NCBI GenBank assembly: GCA_949710005.1
Contig: OX453275.1
Location: 11,246,151 to 11,310,150, forward strand
Reading direction: 5' to 3'
DNA length: 64,000 nt
Source: Ricordea florida
Taxonomy: Eukaryota > Cnidaria > Anthozoa > Corallimorpharia > Ricordeidae
Below the pieces are notes generated by a model. It was not told where the DNA came from. It did no database searches and saw nothing but the letters and a program-made list of their open reading frames with translations. Position numbers and translations under genes: made by a program. Positions 24,749 to 34,200 of the stretch are shown here, piece by piece. Each line of letters starts with the position of its first letter. Position 1 is the first letter of the stretch.

Positions 24749-25339
24749 ATGGAACAATATAATGAAATTTACCCACAATTACCTGATGAACCAAAAAATT
24801 TCAGGATTTTAAAGTCCTGCGAAGTATTAAATAATCTTAATAAGGAAATTGTTCATTACGAGCATGTAAGAAAGAAATACAATAGAGCGAGAGGAATATT
24901 TACAAAAATCAGTGTTGGCAGTGGTGTGTTTTCGGTTATCCTTTCTGCAAGTGGTTTGAGTACGTCTCTTACTGGTTTTGGCGCTATTATTGGCATACCA
25001 TTAGGCGTTGTAGGCGGAGTTTTTGGTGGATTATCAGTTGGTTGTGCTGCCATATCAAAAAGACTTTCTCATAATGTTAGTAAACATGAACAAACAGTTT
25101 CTCTGGCAAAGGCAAAAGTAAACACCATTAGCGATTTAGTTTCAAAAGCATTGAAAGATAAATCTATATCTGACCAAGAATTTTCTCTAATTTTATCAGA
25201 GGCGGAAAAGTTTGAAAAACTAAAACTAGAAATACGGCAAAAAAATCATAAAGATTCAGAAAAAAACATGAACATAAAACAGATAAGGACGGCGGTTATT
25301 ACGGATATATTAAAAGATCTAAACAATCGAGAACGTTGA
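24749..25339 (+). CDS. Glycine-rich hydrophobic membrane protein (196 aa)
   Basis: Homologue of 2940-3554, with the same EIYP start pattern, RKKYNRARGIFTKIS helix, glycine-rich hydrophobic stretch and C-terminal basic helices. An ATG two codons upstream (24743) is equally near the promoter-like motif, but 24749 aligns with the starts in elements 1 and 3. No function recognised. Confidence 0.8.
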   Translation: MEQYNEIYPQLPDEPKNFRILKSCEVLNNLNKEIVHYEHVRKKYNRARGIFTKISVGSGVFSVILSASGLSTSLTGFGAIIGIPLGVVGGVFGGLSVGCAAISKRLSHNVSKHEQTVSLAKAKVNTISDLVSKALKDKSISDQEFSLILSEAEKFEKLKLEIRQKNHKDSEKNMNIKQIRTAVITDILKDLNNRER

Positions 25340-25383
25340 AAATTTCATATGAGAAAACTGATGTAGGGTGGAATTTTTTTGCA
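25336..25383 (+). other. Conserved noncoding segment after the glycine-rich gene
   Basis: Element 2 copy of the segment at 3552-3597: TTGAAAATTTCATATGAGA, ACTGATGTAGG and a T-run ending GCAG. Confidence 0.5.
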
Positions 25384-25431
25384 GGCACATCTCGGTCTAA
25401 AGATCACATTATTTGAAAAACAAAGGAAAAG

Positions 25432-27030
25432 ATGTTATTTGGTGATTTCAAAAACAGATACCCCAAGGCCAACCTTGAAAAATTTACATTCGTGAATGAC
25501 TCATTTGGTGGTTATGTAAAATGGAAGGTAAATGGAACAACGATTATGTCTGATGACGATCCTTCTGGAGAAACATGGACTGAAAATCTTTCTAATAATT
25601 TGAAAGCGCTATTGTGGAAAGATTTGGGGATTGAAAATAAATTGAAGACGAGTTCGTTTCCAAAAAGTTTATCAATTACAAATCAATCTTATCCAATACC
25701 AGGAGTTAGTTTTGATCAATACACAAACGATGTAACAAAAATGCTGATATTTTTGAATATTTATGTTTCAGAAAAAGATAGTTTCACAGCTCCAATGAAG
25801 AATATATTCAAAAATCAAACCGTAGAACTTACAAGCGGAAAAGAGGCTAGAGCTTGGTTAAATAAACCAAATATTCGTCAATGGCCACAGCAATTAAACA
25901 TGGCTGTTTGGTGCGCAACTGCCGGTTGTGGAATAGGTTTAGGAGATATTTTAAATTACCCTAAAGTCGTTAAAAGCTTTTTTATATTTCACATCTACTT
26001 TACGATAAGAAGAATAATATATGAGCTAAAAGTTCCTCTTCCAGATGAAGATACTTTTTCCGCAAAAAATAATATTTACAACAAAAATGCTTATAATAGA
26101 TTATGCGCTGAATTTGGATTAAGTAATGATCAAGATTTTAAGGGATTGAATAAACCTTTAGCTGATTTTAGATTTAAGGGGGGTGCAAATCATGGAGTGG
26201 GTGATGTTTTCATTGATTACGGAAAAGGATATGTGGATAAAGATAAAGTACCCGGATCACAAGAATATCAAGGAAAAGGTGGAGGATTACAAAATGTCAG
26301 AATAATAAGGAATTACGATACAGAAGCCAACATTTGGCCTAGCTATGCAAATAGATTTTCAGATGATGGGGGTAAAAAAATTGACGGAAATTTAATATCT
26401 ATGCTGCGAAATGATCAGTTTGTCGATTTTCAATATGCTTGGTTTATACCAGAGTATTGCAAAGGATTAACAATGGCTGGTTTAGGAAGAATAAATAGAT
26501 CAATTGAAGCTTTTGTTTATTGTATTTTAGGGGCCCAAGTAAATACTAGAACTTCAATTGTTAATAAAGGTGGAGGAGGAATCGAAACGCAACAAAATTT
26601 TGGTAAATTATTTGAAAGTACTGTGATTGAAAATGATGTTGAAAAGTCTATTCAAAAATACCAATTAGCGGTACAAGAATCAAAATCTCGGCTTGACTTA
26701 GCTGTTGCCCCTGGAGTTTGGTTAATGCCAAGCAATTTAATAATAAATACTGAAAGTATCGTTGGGTATAATAATGCTTTGAAAAGAGTAACAGAAGATA
26801 TGAAATTTGGAGTAAATAATTCAGTAAACAACGAAACAAAAACAGTCGGAATAGAACAAAGTTTGGGAACTTCAAAGGTTTTATTAAATACCAAACCCCA
26901 ACCAAGTATTGAAAAAACACAAAATGAGGATGAAGTTCAAATAAGTAATGAGGAAACATCTTCTCATCAAAATAATCTCTTTATTTTTGCGATTGGAGGA
27001 GCATTATTATCCTGGTTTTTATTTCGTTAA
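25432..27030 (+). CDS. Large conserved element protein with a C-terminal anchor (532 aa)
   Basis: Full-length homologue of 3658-5172 and 52975-54612. Conserved blocks are FGGYVKWKVNGTTIMS, WPQQLNMAVWCATAGCG, YFTIRRIIYE, AEFGLSNDQDFKGLNKPLAD, AFVYCILGAQVNTRTS and LAVAPGVWLMPSN. The C-terminus has a 15-residue hydrophobic segment (LFIFAIGGALLSWFLFR) right at the end, preceded by a low-complexity linker, as in tail-anchored or C-terminally anchored surface proteins. No signal peptide is evident. I recognise no family. It is the largest virion-region gene besides the polymerase and a candidate surface or structural protein (inference). Confidence 0.8.
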   Translation: MLFGDFKNRYPKANLEKFTFVNDSFGGYVKWKVNGTTIMSDDDPSGETWTENLSNNLKALLWKDLGIENKLKTSSFPKSLSITNQSYPIPGVSFDQYTNDVTKMLIFLNIYVSEKDSFTAPMKNIFKNQTVELTSGKEARAWLNKPNIRQWPQQLNMAVWCATAGCGIGLGDILNYPKVVKSFFIFHIYFTIRRIIYELKVPLPDEDTFSAKNNIYNKNAYNRLCAEFGLSNDQDFKGLNKPLADFRFKGGANHGVGDVFIDYGKGYVDKDKVPGSQEYQGKGGGLQNVRIIRNYDTEANIWPSYANRFSDDGGKKIDGNLISMLRNDQFVDFQYAWFIPEYCKGLTMAGLGRINRSIEAFVYCILGAQVNTRTSIVNKGGGGIETQQNFGKLFESTVIENDVEKSIQKYQLAVQESKSRLDLAVAPGVWLMPSNLIINTESIVGYNNALKRVTEDMKFGVNNSVNNETKTVGIEQSLGTSKVLLNTKPQPSIEKTQNEDEVQISNEETSSHQNNLFIFAIGGALLSWFLFR

Positions 27031-27076
27031 TGTTTTGATTGCTTGAAGAATTGGAAGATGAATCAAAACATAATAT

Positions 27077-27538
27077 TTAAGCTAAAAATCCAATACACTC
27101 AAATTTGTTCTCATGAAATCTGCATTGTTTTATTTTTACTTTAATTTTATCTCCCATTTTAATTCTGATATTATCATTTTCAAAAGTATTCTTATTTTCA
27201 TCAAAAACATAATCTTTTATAAAAATACTTGGAACTAGAACCATCATTCTTTCAAAAACTTTTACAAGAAATCCATCCTTATAAATCATACATACAAATC
27301 CTTTAACTTTTTGCCCAATTTTAGGTTTATATGTTTTCGCCTCAAATCTTAAGGAAAAGAAGGTATCTTCATTATCATCAATTTTTAGTATACTATCTAC
27401 CGAAATAATATATCCATATTCTTTGTTAATTTGTCCTTTCATTACTTTATTAAGTTTTACCAAAAGATGATTCATGATATTATTATCTAAATATTTTGGT
27501 TCAAGATATATTCTCCTCCGAAGTATATGAGTTTCCAT
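27077..27538 (-). CDS. RNA polymerase subunit RPB7-like protein (153 aa), element 2 only
   Basis: The protein aligns by eye with the RPB7/RpoE-like subunit that docks with RPB4 on the polymerase stalk. The N-terminal tip-like half has LEPKYLDNNIMNHLLVKLNK and GYIISVDSIL, with AKTYKPKIGQKVKGFVC entering an S1/OB-fold half (CMIYKDGFLVKVFERMMVLVPSIF ... IRIKMGDKIKVKIKQCRFHENKFECIGFL). The usual length is near 170 aa, so the ends are slightly short. RPB7-like genes are known in large nucleocytoplasmic DNA viruses but are not a normal part of Polintons. The gene is absent at the same place in elements 1 and 3 and shares a short AT-rich divergent promoter with the 211 aa gene. It could serve element transcription or be a captured host or viral gene (inference). 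Confidence 0.75.
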   Translation of the reverse strand: METHILRRRIYLEPKYLDNNIMNHLLVKLNKVMKGQINKEYGYIISVDSILKIDDNEDTFFSLRFEAKTYKPKIGQKVKGFVCMIYKDGFLVKVFERMMVLVPSIFIKDYVFDENKNTFENDNIRIKMGDKIKVKIKQCRFHENKFECIGFLA

Positions 27539-27579
27539 TTTACTTATCTAAAAAAATAATATAATTTTATCAAAACAAA

Positions 27580-28215
27580 ATGTTCAGTATTACAATGTAC
27601 GATTCAAAAACAAGGGTTTATTTAGATCCACCGCTGAAAAATCTTCGGGAGATACAGCTCCTGGATTGCAATTTAAAGCCTAAAAAGTTGATTAATTTCA
27701 AGGACCAACAGACATTATTCAATGATAAGAATCAAGTCATCATAAAAATTCAGCCCGGCACATATTCTCTTTGTAATATTCAATCAATCTTTCTTAATGA
27801 TACTGCTCAGGAAAAAATAACAATAATTGAGAGTGATACTGTTAACTATCTTTATTCAAATAAGAACTACAAAGTTATAATTACTAGAGGATTAGCGATT
27901 GGTTTAGGAGTACCTGAAGTTATAAATCCTGGTAAATTATACCCCATAAATTTACAGATTAAGGAGCCTTTGATGCTTATGTGTAGTTTAGTGGATAATA
28001 AATCGTCATATATGAATAACACTAAATATGGTGAACTTGTGAAACTCATGCCATCTAATTTACTAGCAAACATACCCTCAAAGGATTATCCAACAATTCC
28101 AGTTCAAAAATATGAGAGTCTCATAAACCACTTTGATTTAACTATCTTAGACAATGAATGGGAAAAACTTGATCTGAAGGGTTCTCCCATAACTTTTAGT
28201 TTAAGATTTAGATAA
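27580..28215 (+). CDS. Putative minor capsid protein (211 aa)
   Basis: Element 2 copy of 5399-6034, of identical length and with the same C-terminal block (LINHFDLTILDNEWEKLDLK, then SPITFSLRFR). Divergent from the RPB7-like gene, with only 41 bp of AT-rich sequence between the starts. Ends before a convergent-gene hairpin. Confidence 0.6.
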   Translation: MFSITMYDSKTRVYLDPPLKNLREIQLLDCNLKPKKLINFKDQQTLFNDKNQVIIKIQPGTYSLCNIQSIFLNDTAQEKITIIESDTVNYLYSNKNYKVIITRGLAIGLGVPEVINPGKLYPINLQIKEPLMLMCSLVDNKSSYMNNTKYGELVKLMPSNLLANIPSKDYPTIPVQKYESLINHFDLTILDNEWEKLDLKGSPITFSLRFR

Positions 28216-28224
28216 ATTTTTTTT

Positions 28225-28258
28225 GTTATGTAACCAATACTTGGGTTATATAACATAA
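28225..28258. terminator. Hairpin between convergent genes
   Basis: GTTATGTAACC, loop, GGGTTATATAACATAA following a T-run. Shared by both converging genes; same type as at 55479-55512. Confidence 0.5.
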
Positions 28259-28762
28259 TTATTCATCAGGTAGAGAATTAAAAAGTTTTTGCTCCTCAAT
28301 ATCGTAACACCAATCCATAACTCTAGATGGATGCCACGCAGCTATTTCCAGTTCATCGCGTAAATCTTTGAAAAATTTATCTTTATATTCTATCCTATAT
28401 CCATCAACAAACAGTTTCAAATTAAAAGATTTAATAATAAACTTTCCCGAATTCCAACAATCCTCATAATAATATGAATAAGTATCATCTGCCGCCTTTA
28501 TTAATTTTGAAACAAGTTCTTCGTTAGATAAGTATTTACTAAATTCATAACAAAAAAGACCTGGATGATAATTATTATTATTAAATCCGAAGTTAATTTC
28601 ACAAATAAAATCTCCTTTAACCATAAAACTTCTATTATCACACAAAAAAAATCGATATTTTGGGATATCTTCCATTAAATATTTCTTTATTGTTTTTAAA
28701 AAAACAAATTTATCCAATCCATCTTCATTAATATAATCTTTATTTTCATCTTTTCTATCCAT
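28259..28762 (-). CDS. AWHPSR-motif accessory protein (167 aa)
   Basis: Intact homologue of the broken element 1 gene at 6088-6698. A central CEINFGFN segment precedes a helical part, and the C-terminus holds AAWHPSRVMDWCYDIEE. Its pattern reminds me of hypothetical proteins of large DNA viruses. Function unknown. The gene's stop overlaps the hairpin region, and its upstream side carries a separate hairpin (28806-28837) followed by the Cys/His gene. Absent from element 3. Confidence 0.65.
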   Translation of the reverse strand: MDRKDENKDYINEDGLDKFVFLKTIKKYLMEDIPKYRFFLCDNRSFMVKGDFICEINFGFNNNNYHPGLFCYEFSKYLSNEELVSKLIKAADDTYSYYYEDCWNSGKFIIKSFNLKLFVDGYRIEYKDKFFKDLRDELEIAAWHPSRVMDWCYDIEEQKLFNSLPDE

Positions 28763-28805
28763 TTTATATTTTTATTGAATATATTTTCTTTTTAAATATC
28801 AATTT

Positions 28806-28837
28806 TGTTATTAAACCAAAATAAGGGTTTCATAACA
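28806..28837. terminator. Hairpin between two minus-strand genes
   Basis: TGTTATTAAACC, loop, GGGTTTCATAACA between the AWHPSR gene and the Cys/His-repeat gene; same style as the other element hairpins. Confidence 0.4.
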
Positions 28838-28864
28838 CAATTACCCGTTCTTCGCTTTTATTTT

Positions 28865-29323
28865 TTAATCATTTAATAATAATTTAATTCTGCAATCCTT
28901 ACAAGAAGATTTTTGCTTATCGTGTACACAAATTTGGGAACCCCGGCATTCTACACATTGTTGTTTATGTTTATTATGTTCGCATATTTGTGAACCTCGG
29001 CATTCTTTGCAATATTGTTTTTGTTTATTATGCCAGCATATTTGCGTTCCTCTGCATTCCTTACATCGATATTTATATTTATTATGATGCAAACAATTAT
29101 ACCCATTACATTCGCTACAAAATTTTTTTATTTTCCCATGATCGCAAGTAATTCTACTATTGGGAATAACTTTTTCAATTAAATAAGCAATTTCCTCAAC
29201 TTTGAAATTTGAAATTTCCTCAATTAGTTCTTGCTTATTCATTTTTGCTCTACCTTTAATTTCTAGATCTTTCGCTATTATTCTTAGTTCAAAAATATAT
29301 AATTCTCTTCTTAGCTGATCCAT
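28865..29323 (-). CDS. SAP/Rho_N-like plus Cys/His-repeat protein (152 aa)
   Basis: Starts MDQLRREL because its first codons lie in the terminal repeat and equal those of the polymerase gene at the other end. A Rho_N/SAP-like helix pair (LRIIAKDLEIKGRAKMNK) is followed by tandem units CxHxKxKxxCxxCxGxQIC (at least five), each with a pair of Cys and a His, so probably zinc-binding knots. Homologous to 6750-7193 and 55517-55915. A DNA- or RNA-binding role is likely from the domain types; the exact job is unknown. The start at 29323 is chosen over an upstream ATG (29362) because the promoter-like motif lies between them. Confidence 0.75.
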   Translation of the reverse strand: MDQLRRELYIFELRIIAKDLEIKGRAKMNKQELIEEISNFKVEEIAYLIEKVIPNSRITCDHGKIKKFCSECNGYNCLHHNKYKYRCKECRGTQICWHNKQKQYCKECRGSQICEHNKHKQQCVECRGSQICVHDKQKSSCKDCRIKLLLND

Positions 29324-29798
29324 AATTACTTTTATAAGAAATATCAAATCTTTAAACCACATTTCAAATTTTTAATCCGCCTGTCCGAGAAATATTACCT
29401 TGTCAAAATTCGCCGGCTTCGCCAATACTATGCAAAAGCTTTGCCGTGGGCTGGTCGTCGCCCTCCGCTCGCTCCTCTCGCTCCGCCTGTCGGCCCCTAT
29501 CTTGGCCGACACTTTGCAGAAACTTGGCGCAGTGGGTTACAAGCTAAAAAATCCTTGTCAAAATTCCTGTGTCCTAAAACTACCGCAGGCTTTACTGAAC
29601 TTTGTTGAGACCTTGCTAGGACTTTACTGAGCTTAGCTTAGTCTTTGCTAAGGTTTGACTGAACTTGACCGAGGCTTGGTTAACCCATTAAATCCTTGAT
29701 TAAATCTCTGATTAAATTTGAAAACCCAATTTAGCTTATAAGCTAAAAAATCCTTGTCAAAATTCCTGTGTCCCAACCCCGCAGTTTTCTCCCTCTCT
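29301..29798 (-). repeat. Right terminal inverted repeat of element 2 (498 bp)
   Basis: Exact inverted copy of 13350-13847 as far as I can compare by eye. Ends ...CTCTCT at 29798. Confidence 0.9.
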
Positions 29799-29803
29799 TA
29801 ATG
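29799..29803. repeat. Target-site duplication TAATG, right copy
   Basis: Matches 13345-13349. Confidence 0.8.
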
Positions 29804-29805
29804 GC

Positions 29806-29935
29806 TCATCCTCGGTGTAAAAACCTGTTACGCTCACGAGTGACGTAGAACAAAGGAAACAAAACAATAGAGACTAGGAAAATAATAGTGAAATAACAAA
29901 GAAAAACTTCACAGGTTTTTACACCCGGAGGATGA
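29806..29935. repeat. 130-bp MITE next to element 2
   Basis: TCATCCTCGGTGTAAAAACC at the left is inverted at the right (GGTTTTTACACCCGGAGGATGA, one base longer), with no coding capacity. Element 2 inserted just outside its left end. Confidence 0.65.
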
Positions 29936-30104
29936 CCCAAGATAATGATACAACCATTTGACAATTATAGGCCAGTGATATAAAATAAATTAGAAAGACA
30001 GGGATCTTATTTTAGGGTTGCTGTCCCATTCTTCACAAAGACTGCTACCCACAGAAAAATAGCAAAGAAATGAAACTGGAAATTGTTAAAATATTACGAC
30101 AGAC

Positions 30105-30293
30105 CCATTTCGCCGACGTTTCATCGTCTACAGGAAAAGAAGGTGCCAGAAACGGTCTTCTTGCACATTGGACTGGAGTACAGTAATATTTCCTTCCTTC
30201 AACAGGACTTTCAATAAAATCTAATGGTGGTTTAACGCTATGCATCGAATCTCTTTGCTTCTTTCGTTTCCGTTTTCTTCTGCCTTCCGCCAT
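30105..30293 (-). CDS. RHNO1: RHNO1-like protein, exon 1 (N-terminal 63 residues)
   Basis: Starts with a lysine/arginine-rich nuclear-localisation-like stretch (MAEGRRKRKRKKQR), then PLDFIESPVEGRKYYC, and ends at TGG, the tryptophan of the WVSP motif that continues in exon 2. A GT donor follows at once (30103-30104). Human RHNO1 starts similarly with a basic stretch, a P-L-E-G segment and then SWVSP. Exon 2 is at 12468-12863, so the intron of 17.2 kb holds element 2 (16.45 kb) and would be about 0.79 kb without it. Head-to-head with the P2X gene. Confidence 0.55.
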
Positions 30294-30453
30294 ATTTTTA
30301 AACTTGTGTGCCTAATAATTTCCGCATGCCCACAAGAACTCTGCTGTTCAACTTGCACGGAGGCTCTTCTTGTACCAGATCTCTTCGTACTCTTTGGAGG
30401 GGAGCAACTTCCTTTTACCTTTTCCCACTTCCGGTTTCATTTATTCCCTCGCC
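30294..30453. promoter_or_regulatory. Shared divergent promoter of RHNO1-like and P2X genes
   Basis: Only 160 bp separate the two start codons, which point away from each other. No clear TATA box. The short gap suggests a bidirectional promoter. Confidence 0.45.
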
Positions 30454-31215
30454 ATGTCTCTACTACATTACATTACTTACAAGCTTGTTGTAATCAAGGA
30501 TCGACGGCTTGGTTCAATATATTACGCTATCGTAGTATTGATCGTGCTTTACACTTTAGCAGAGATATTTGTCAAGAAAGGATACCTAGAGGTAACAAAA
30601 TTTTTTGTCATCGATATAATTTTTAAAATGAGTCGCAACATTTCATTATGATGTGATTATGAGTGGAACTGGACTTAGTCGATGCTAATTTTAACAGTCT
30701 TTTTTATTGTTATTTTTATCTCTCTGTATGGTTTCGTGGATATTTCCAGTTCGATGTTTCTCCACAAGGAACCATGAGATGTCAACTTTCGGACCCTGCA
30801 GATGATGCACCCACCGGTTATGCCGACACATATACTGACCTAAACTACTGTTGTGTCTCAGGTGAAGATTACAGTGATAATGCAGTATTATTTATAGAAA
30901 GGGTCTTGCCTGGAAAATCACAGAGAGCGTGCCGGTCAGAAACCACGTGACGGTGGTCACAAAAGTGCCAGCTGAATGTCACGTGTTCAAAATTCGAGAA
31001 GGGAAGGGGTACCCCTATACGGATAGGATCAATTTCAGTATCTGGGCGCCTGTGCACCTACCCCTCCCCTAACCCAACATGAACGCATAATTTCTAACTT
31101 ATTATAACTTATAATTATTATAATATAATATATTATAATAATTATAATAATTATTATATATCAGTACGTATTAGCTTCAGTATGGCATTAAGTAGATTAT
31201 TAGATTAATTAATTT

Positions 31216-31253
<38 letters not shown>

Positions 31254-34200
31254 TGTGTGTGTGTTAATGCGGTCAAAGTTAGCCATCACAAGCCCATATT
31301 GTAATTATATTATCAAGACTAGTTTATCCTAAGTTGAGGAGACCTGACTCATTATAAGCCTTGTGGTTTCTTTCAGGTCTCCTTGCCACTTACTTTTTTT
31401 TTAATCTCTTTTCCAACCTGAAATTGTAAAATTTTGTATTTATATGGCGAATAAAAAATGAATGAATGAATGAATGAATGAATGAACTTGTTAGATTAGG
31501 GGAGGGGTAGATGCACAGTTGTCCAGATACTTCCATTGATCCTATGGATATATGGCTATTTGAGCAGTAAACTCTCAGATAGAACTCTATTTCTATCCAT
31601 AAACCTTGACCCACCCTTCTGGTGTTTTCAATTTCATTGTTAGATCTATTACATAACTAGCAAACCAATCCTGCAGTTCATTGCACATCTGCCCAACTAA
31701 AATGACTGGGGTGTTTTTTAATGCTTTTGTTGCCTGAGCTGTTAGCAGTATTCCTAGGTGCCTCACTCAGGAGACAAAGAGACTAGTTTATTGCATTCAC
31801 ATCTTAGATCTAATCAAACTGGTCCATGTATGTACCTTGCCGAGTTTCACACACCTAAAAGCAGTTCATTATGTCATGCTTGACACTGGCAATTGCAGTT
31901 TCAAAAAAATAATATGCCCTCATGTTTAAGATAAGAATATCAGTACAAAAATAGGTACAACCAATTGAATTGGATATTCATTTAAAGGCAATCAGACATC
32001 AAAGCCATGTACAGCTTGCAAGATAATGGATACCCAAGAATTATCATGGCCAGTGGAATCTAGTGCGATAAGTGTGACAACCTTTGCAAAGGACCGGTGG
32101 CAAGTCAAACGCATTTCCAACAAACCCCAGAATTTTGAAACAATCAGGTACTGACTGACTCAATTCCCTTTCAAAACTATTTGTATCATAATTACAGCTG
32201 GTGATAGTATGTGTTACACATTGTCTATTTGTCTGGGGGGAGGAGTAGGGTGGTGAAATGGGCAGGTGTAACTATCGAATACCAACAACTAAAGTTAACA
32301 GTTAATTAATGCGTTAATTTGTAATAAGACTGCCAGAGAACATTATTCCTCAGGTTTTCATATAAAATTCTTTTTAGGGAGAACATGTATTTTACAGCAG
32401 AGCCAGAAAAAATGGTCATCAAGATTGAACATGCAGTGGTATCCACAAAGTTCTCCATGGGAAAGAAACATGATTTGGCTGCATCAGAAAGGAACATGAA
32501 GGGATACCTTTACAGCCATGATGGAATGGCTTTGAAAAGGTAAAATATGCAAGAAAATGCTAAGCTGACAATCAGAAAGAGTGATAGAATAGCTTGCATC
32601 ATAATTTATTGTTTATTTGTATTTATTAAAAATAACTATGGAGATTTAACATAATATTTTGTACACATTATAAATCATAATATAGTTTTAGGTCAAAAAA
32701 CACAACTTTTTAAGCAAGTAATTTCTTCAATGTGTTAAACAATAATTGTCTTCAGTTTATTATATGGTTGATCATTTGAAAAAGTAAAATTCAAAGTAGT
32801 ATGAGATCCATACATGGAAAACAGCTACATAAAAATGGCACAACTGCATTTTTGAGTCAGTCTTACATTCCATTTGTCATTCAAGAAATATAATACTCAG
32901 TCTGATACCTCACACCCACAATTTAAGGGTTCATAAGTGTAATATTCCAAACTTTACCTTTCCAGTTCAGGTTCATACTTTTTTTGAAATTGATTACTTA
33001 AGACTTCCTCCCTTGCCTAACCCCCACCCCCAATACATTCCTGGCATTTCCCAGTAACTCACTGATGGTCAGCTTTTGATGTTTTGTAATACCACTTTTT
33101 GTTATTATATCCCTGCCAGCCTTTCATCCAACATGAAAAATATGATAGCAAAAGGAAAAGCAGATAAATTCACAGTTCAAGAAATTCTCCAGGCAGGTGG
33201 TGTTCAGAGTCTGGATGAACCATCAGATGCAGTAAATGCCCAAGGTAAACCTTTCAGAAGGCATGGACTTGTTCTGCATGTGACCATCAACTACAATAAT
33301 GCTCAATCAACCTGGCTTGGAACTGGGTGAGTATATCGGTTTAATGTTACTATTTTACCCTAGTTTATGTCAACTGCTTCATCTTTCTGACAAAAACTAT
33401 ATATGTTATGTACTATATCTGATATGTACTATACTATGGTATGTACAGGGAGCAGGGTTGGCGCAGTGGTGAGAGTGCTCGCCTTCCACTAAGGTGGCCC
33501 GCGTTTGATTCCCAGCCCAGCATCATATGTGGACTGGGTTTGTTGGCTACTCTGCTCCGAGAGAGGTTTTTCTCCCTCCACAAAAACCAATGTTTGATTT
33601 GATTTGATTTGTACTTTACAGTGTCCCCAATTAGTATGTCAGTGCTAGATACAGTTGACACTTAAATAAAGTTCTTTATTATTAGTCAATACTGACAATA
33701 TTCCATTAACAATTAAGGCCCAAAACAGTGCATGCACATAATAAACTGGCAACAGGTTATGCCATATCCAAGGAAACCAGCTTGTTCACAAACAGAGATC
33801 CCTTCAAACCTTGGAAAGTTTGTTTCTTGTTGTATCCTGGGTTGTGTTTCTGATTGCAATGCGTACAATCTAACAAACTCTATCTTTGATTTCAGAAACT
33901 CTACTGGTTAACTACCACCTGTACACTTGTCTTTGCAGAGATATTGAGTATTCCTACCACATAAGGAGGATACCGTATGCTAACTATAGAATAAATCAGA
34001 TTATACCTGTTCTGGATGCTGCAAGCTTTGTTAACTCCAGCCATGCATATGTGCCTAATCAGGAGAATCGCTTGTTGCGTAAAAGATATGGAATCAAACT
34101 CGAGTTTCACCAAGTTGGTGCACTAGGTTAGTATCATGACTAGAAATATGACTCCCACACAAAAGCTTGTGAAGGTAGTTTTTAAAGAATTCATGATAGG

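Larger units (their letters stand above)
13350..29798. mobile_element. Element 2: complete Polinton/Maverick-like element, 16.4 kb
   Basis: Exact inverted ends (13350-13847 and 29301-29798) and a 5-bp duplication bound a unit with polymerase, integrase, major capsid, packaging ATPase, conserved membrane-protein block and accessory genes. All major reading frames are intact, so the copy looks young. Element-specific genes compared with elements 1 and 3 are the 63 aa gene (19405), the 87 aa gene (23304-23567) and the RPB7-like gene (27077-27538). It lies in the intron of a RHNO1-like gene, with its polymerase strand opposite to that gene. Confidence 0.9.
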
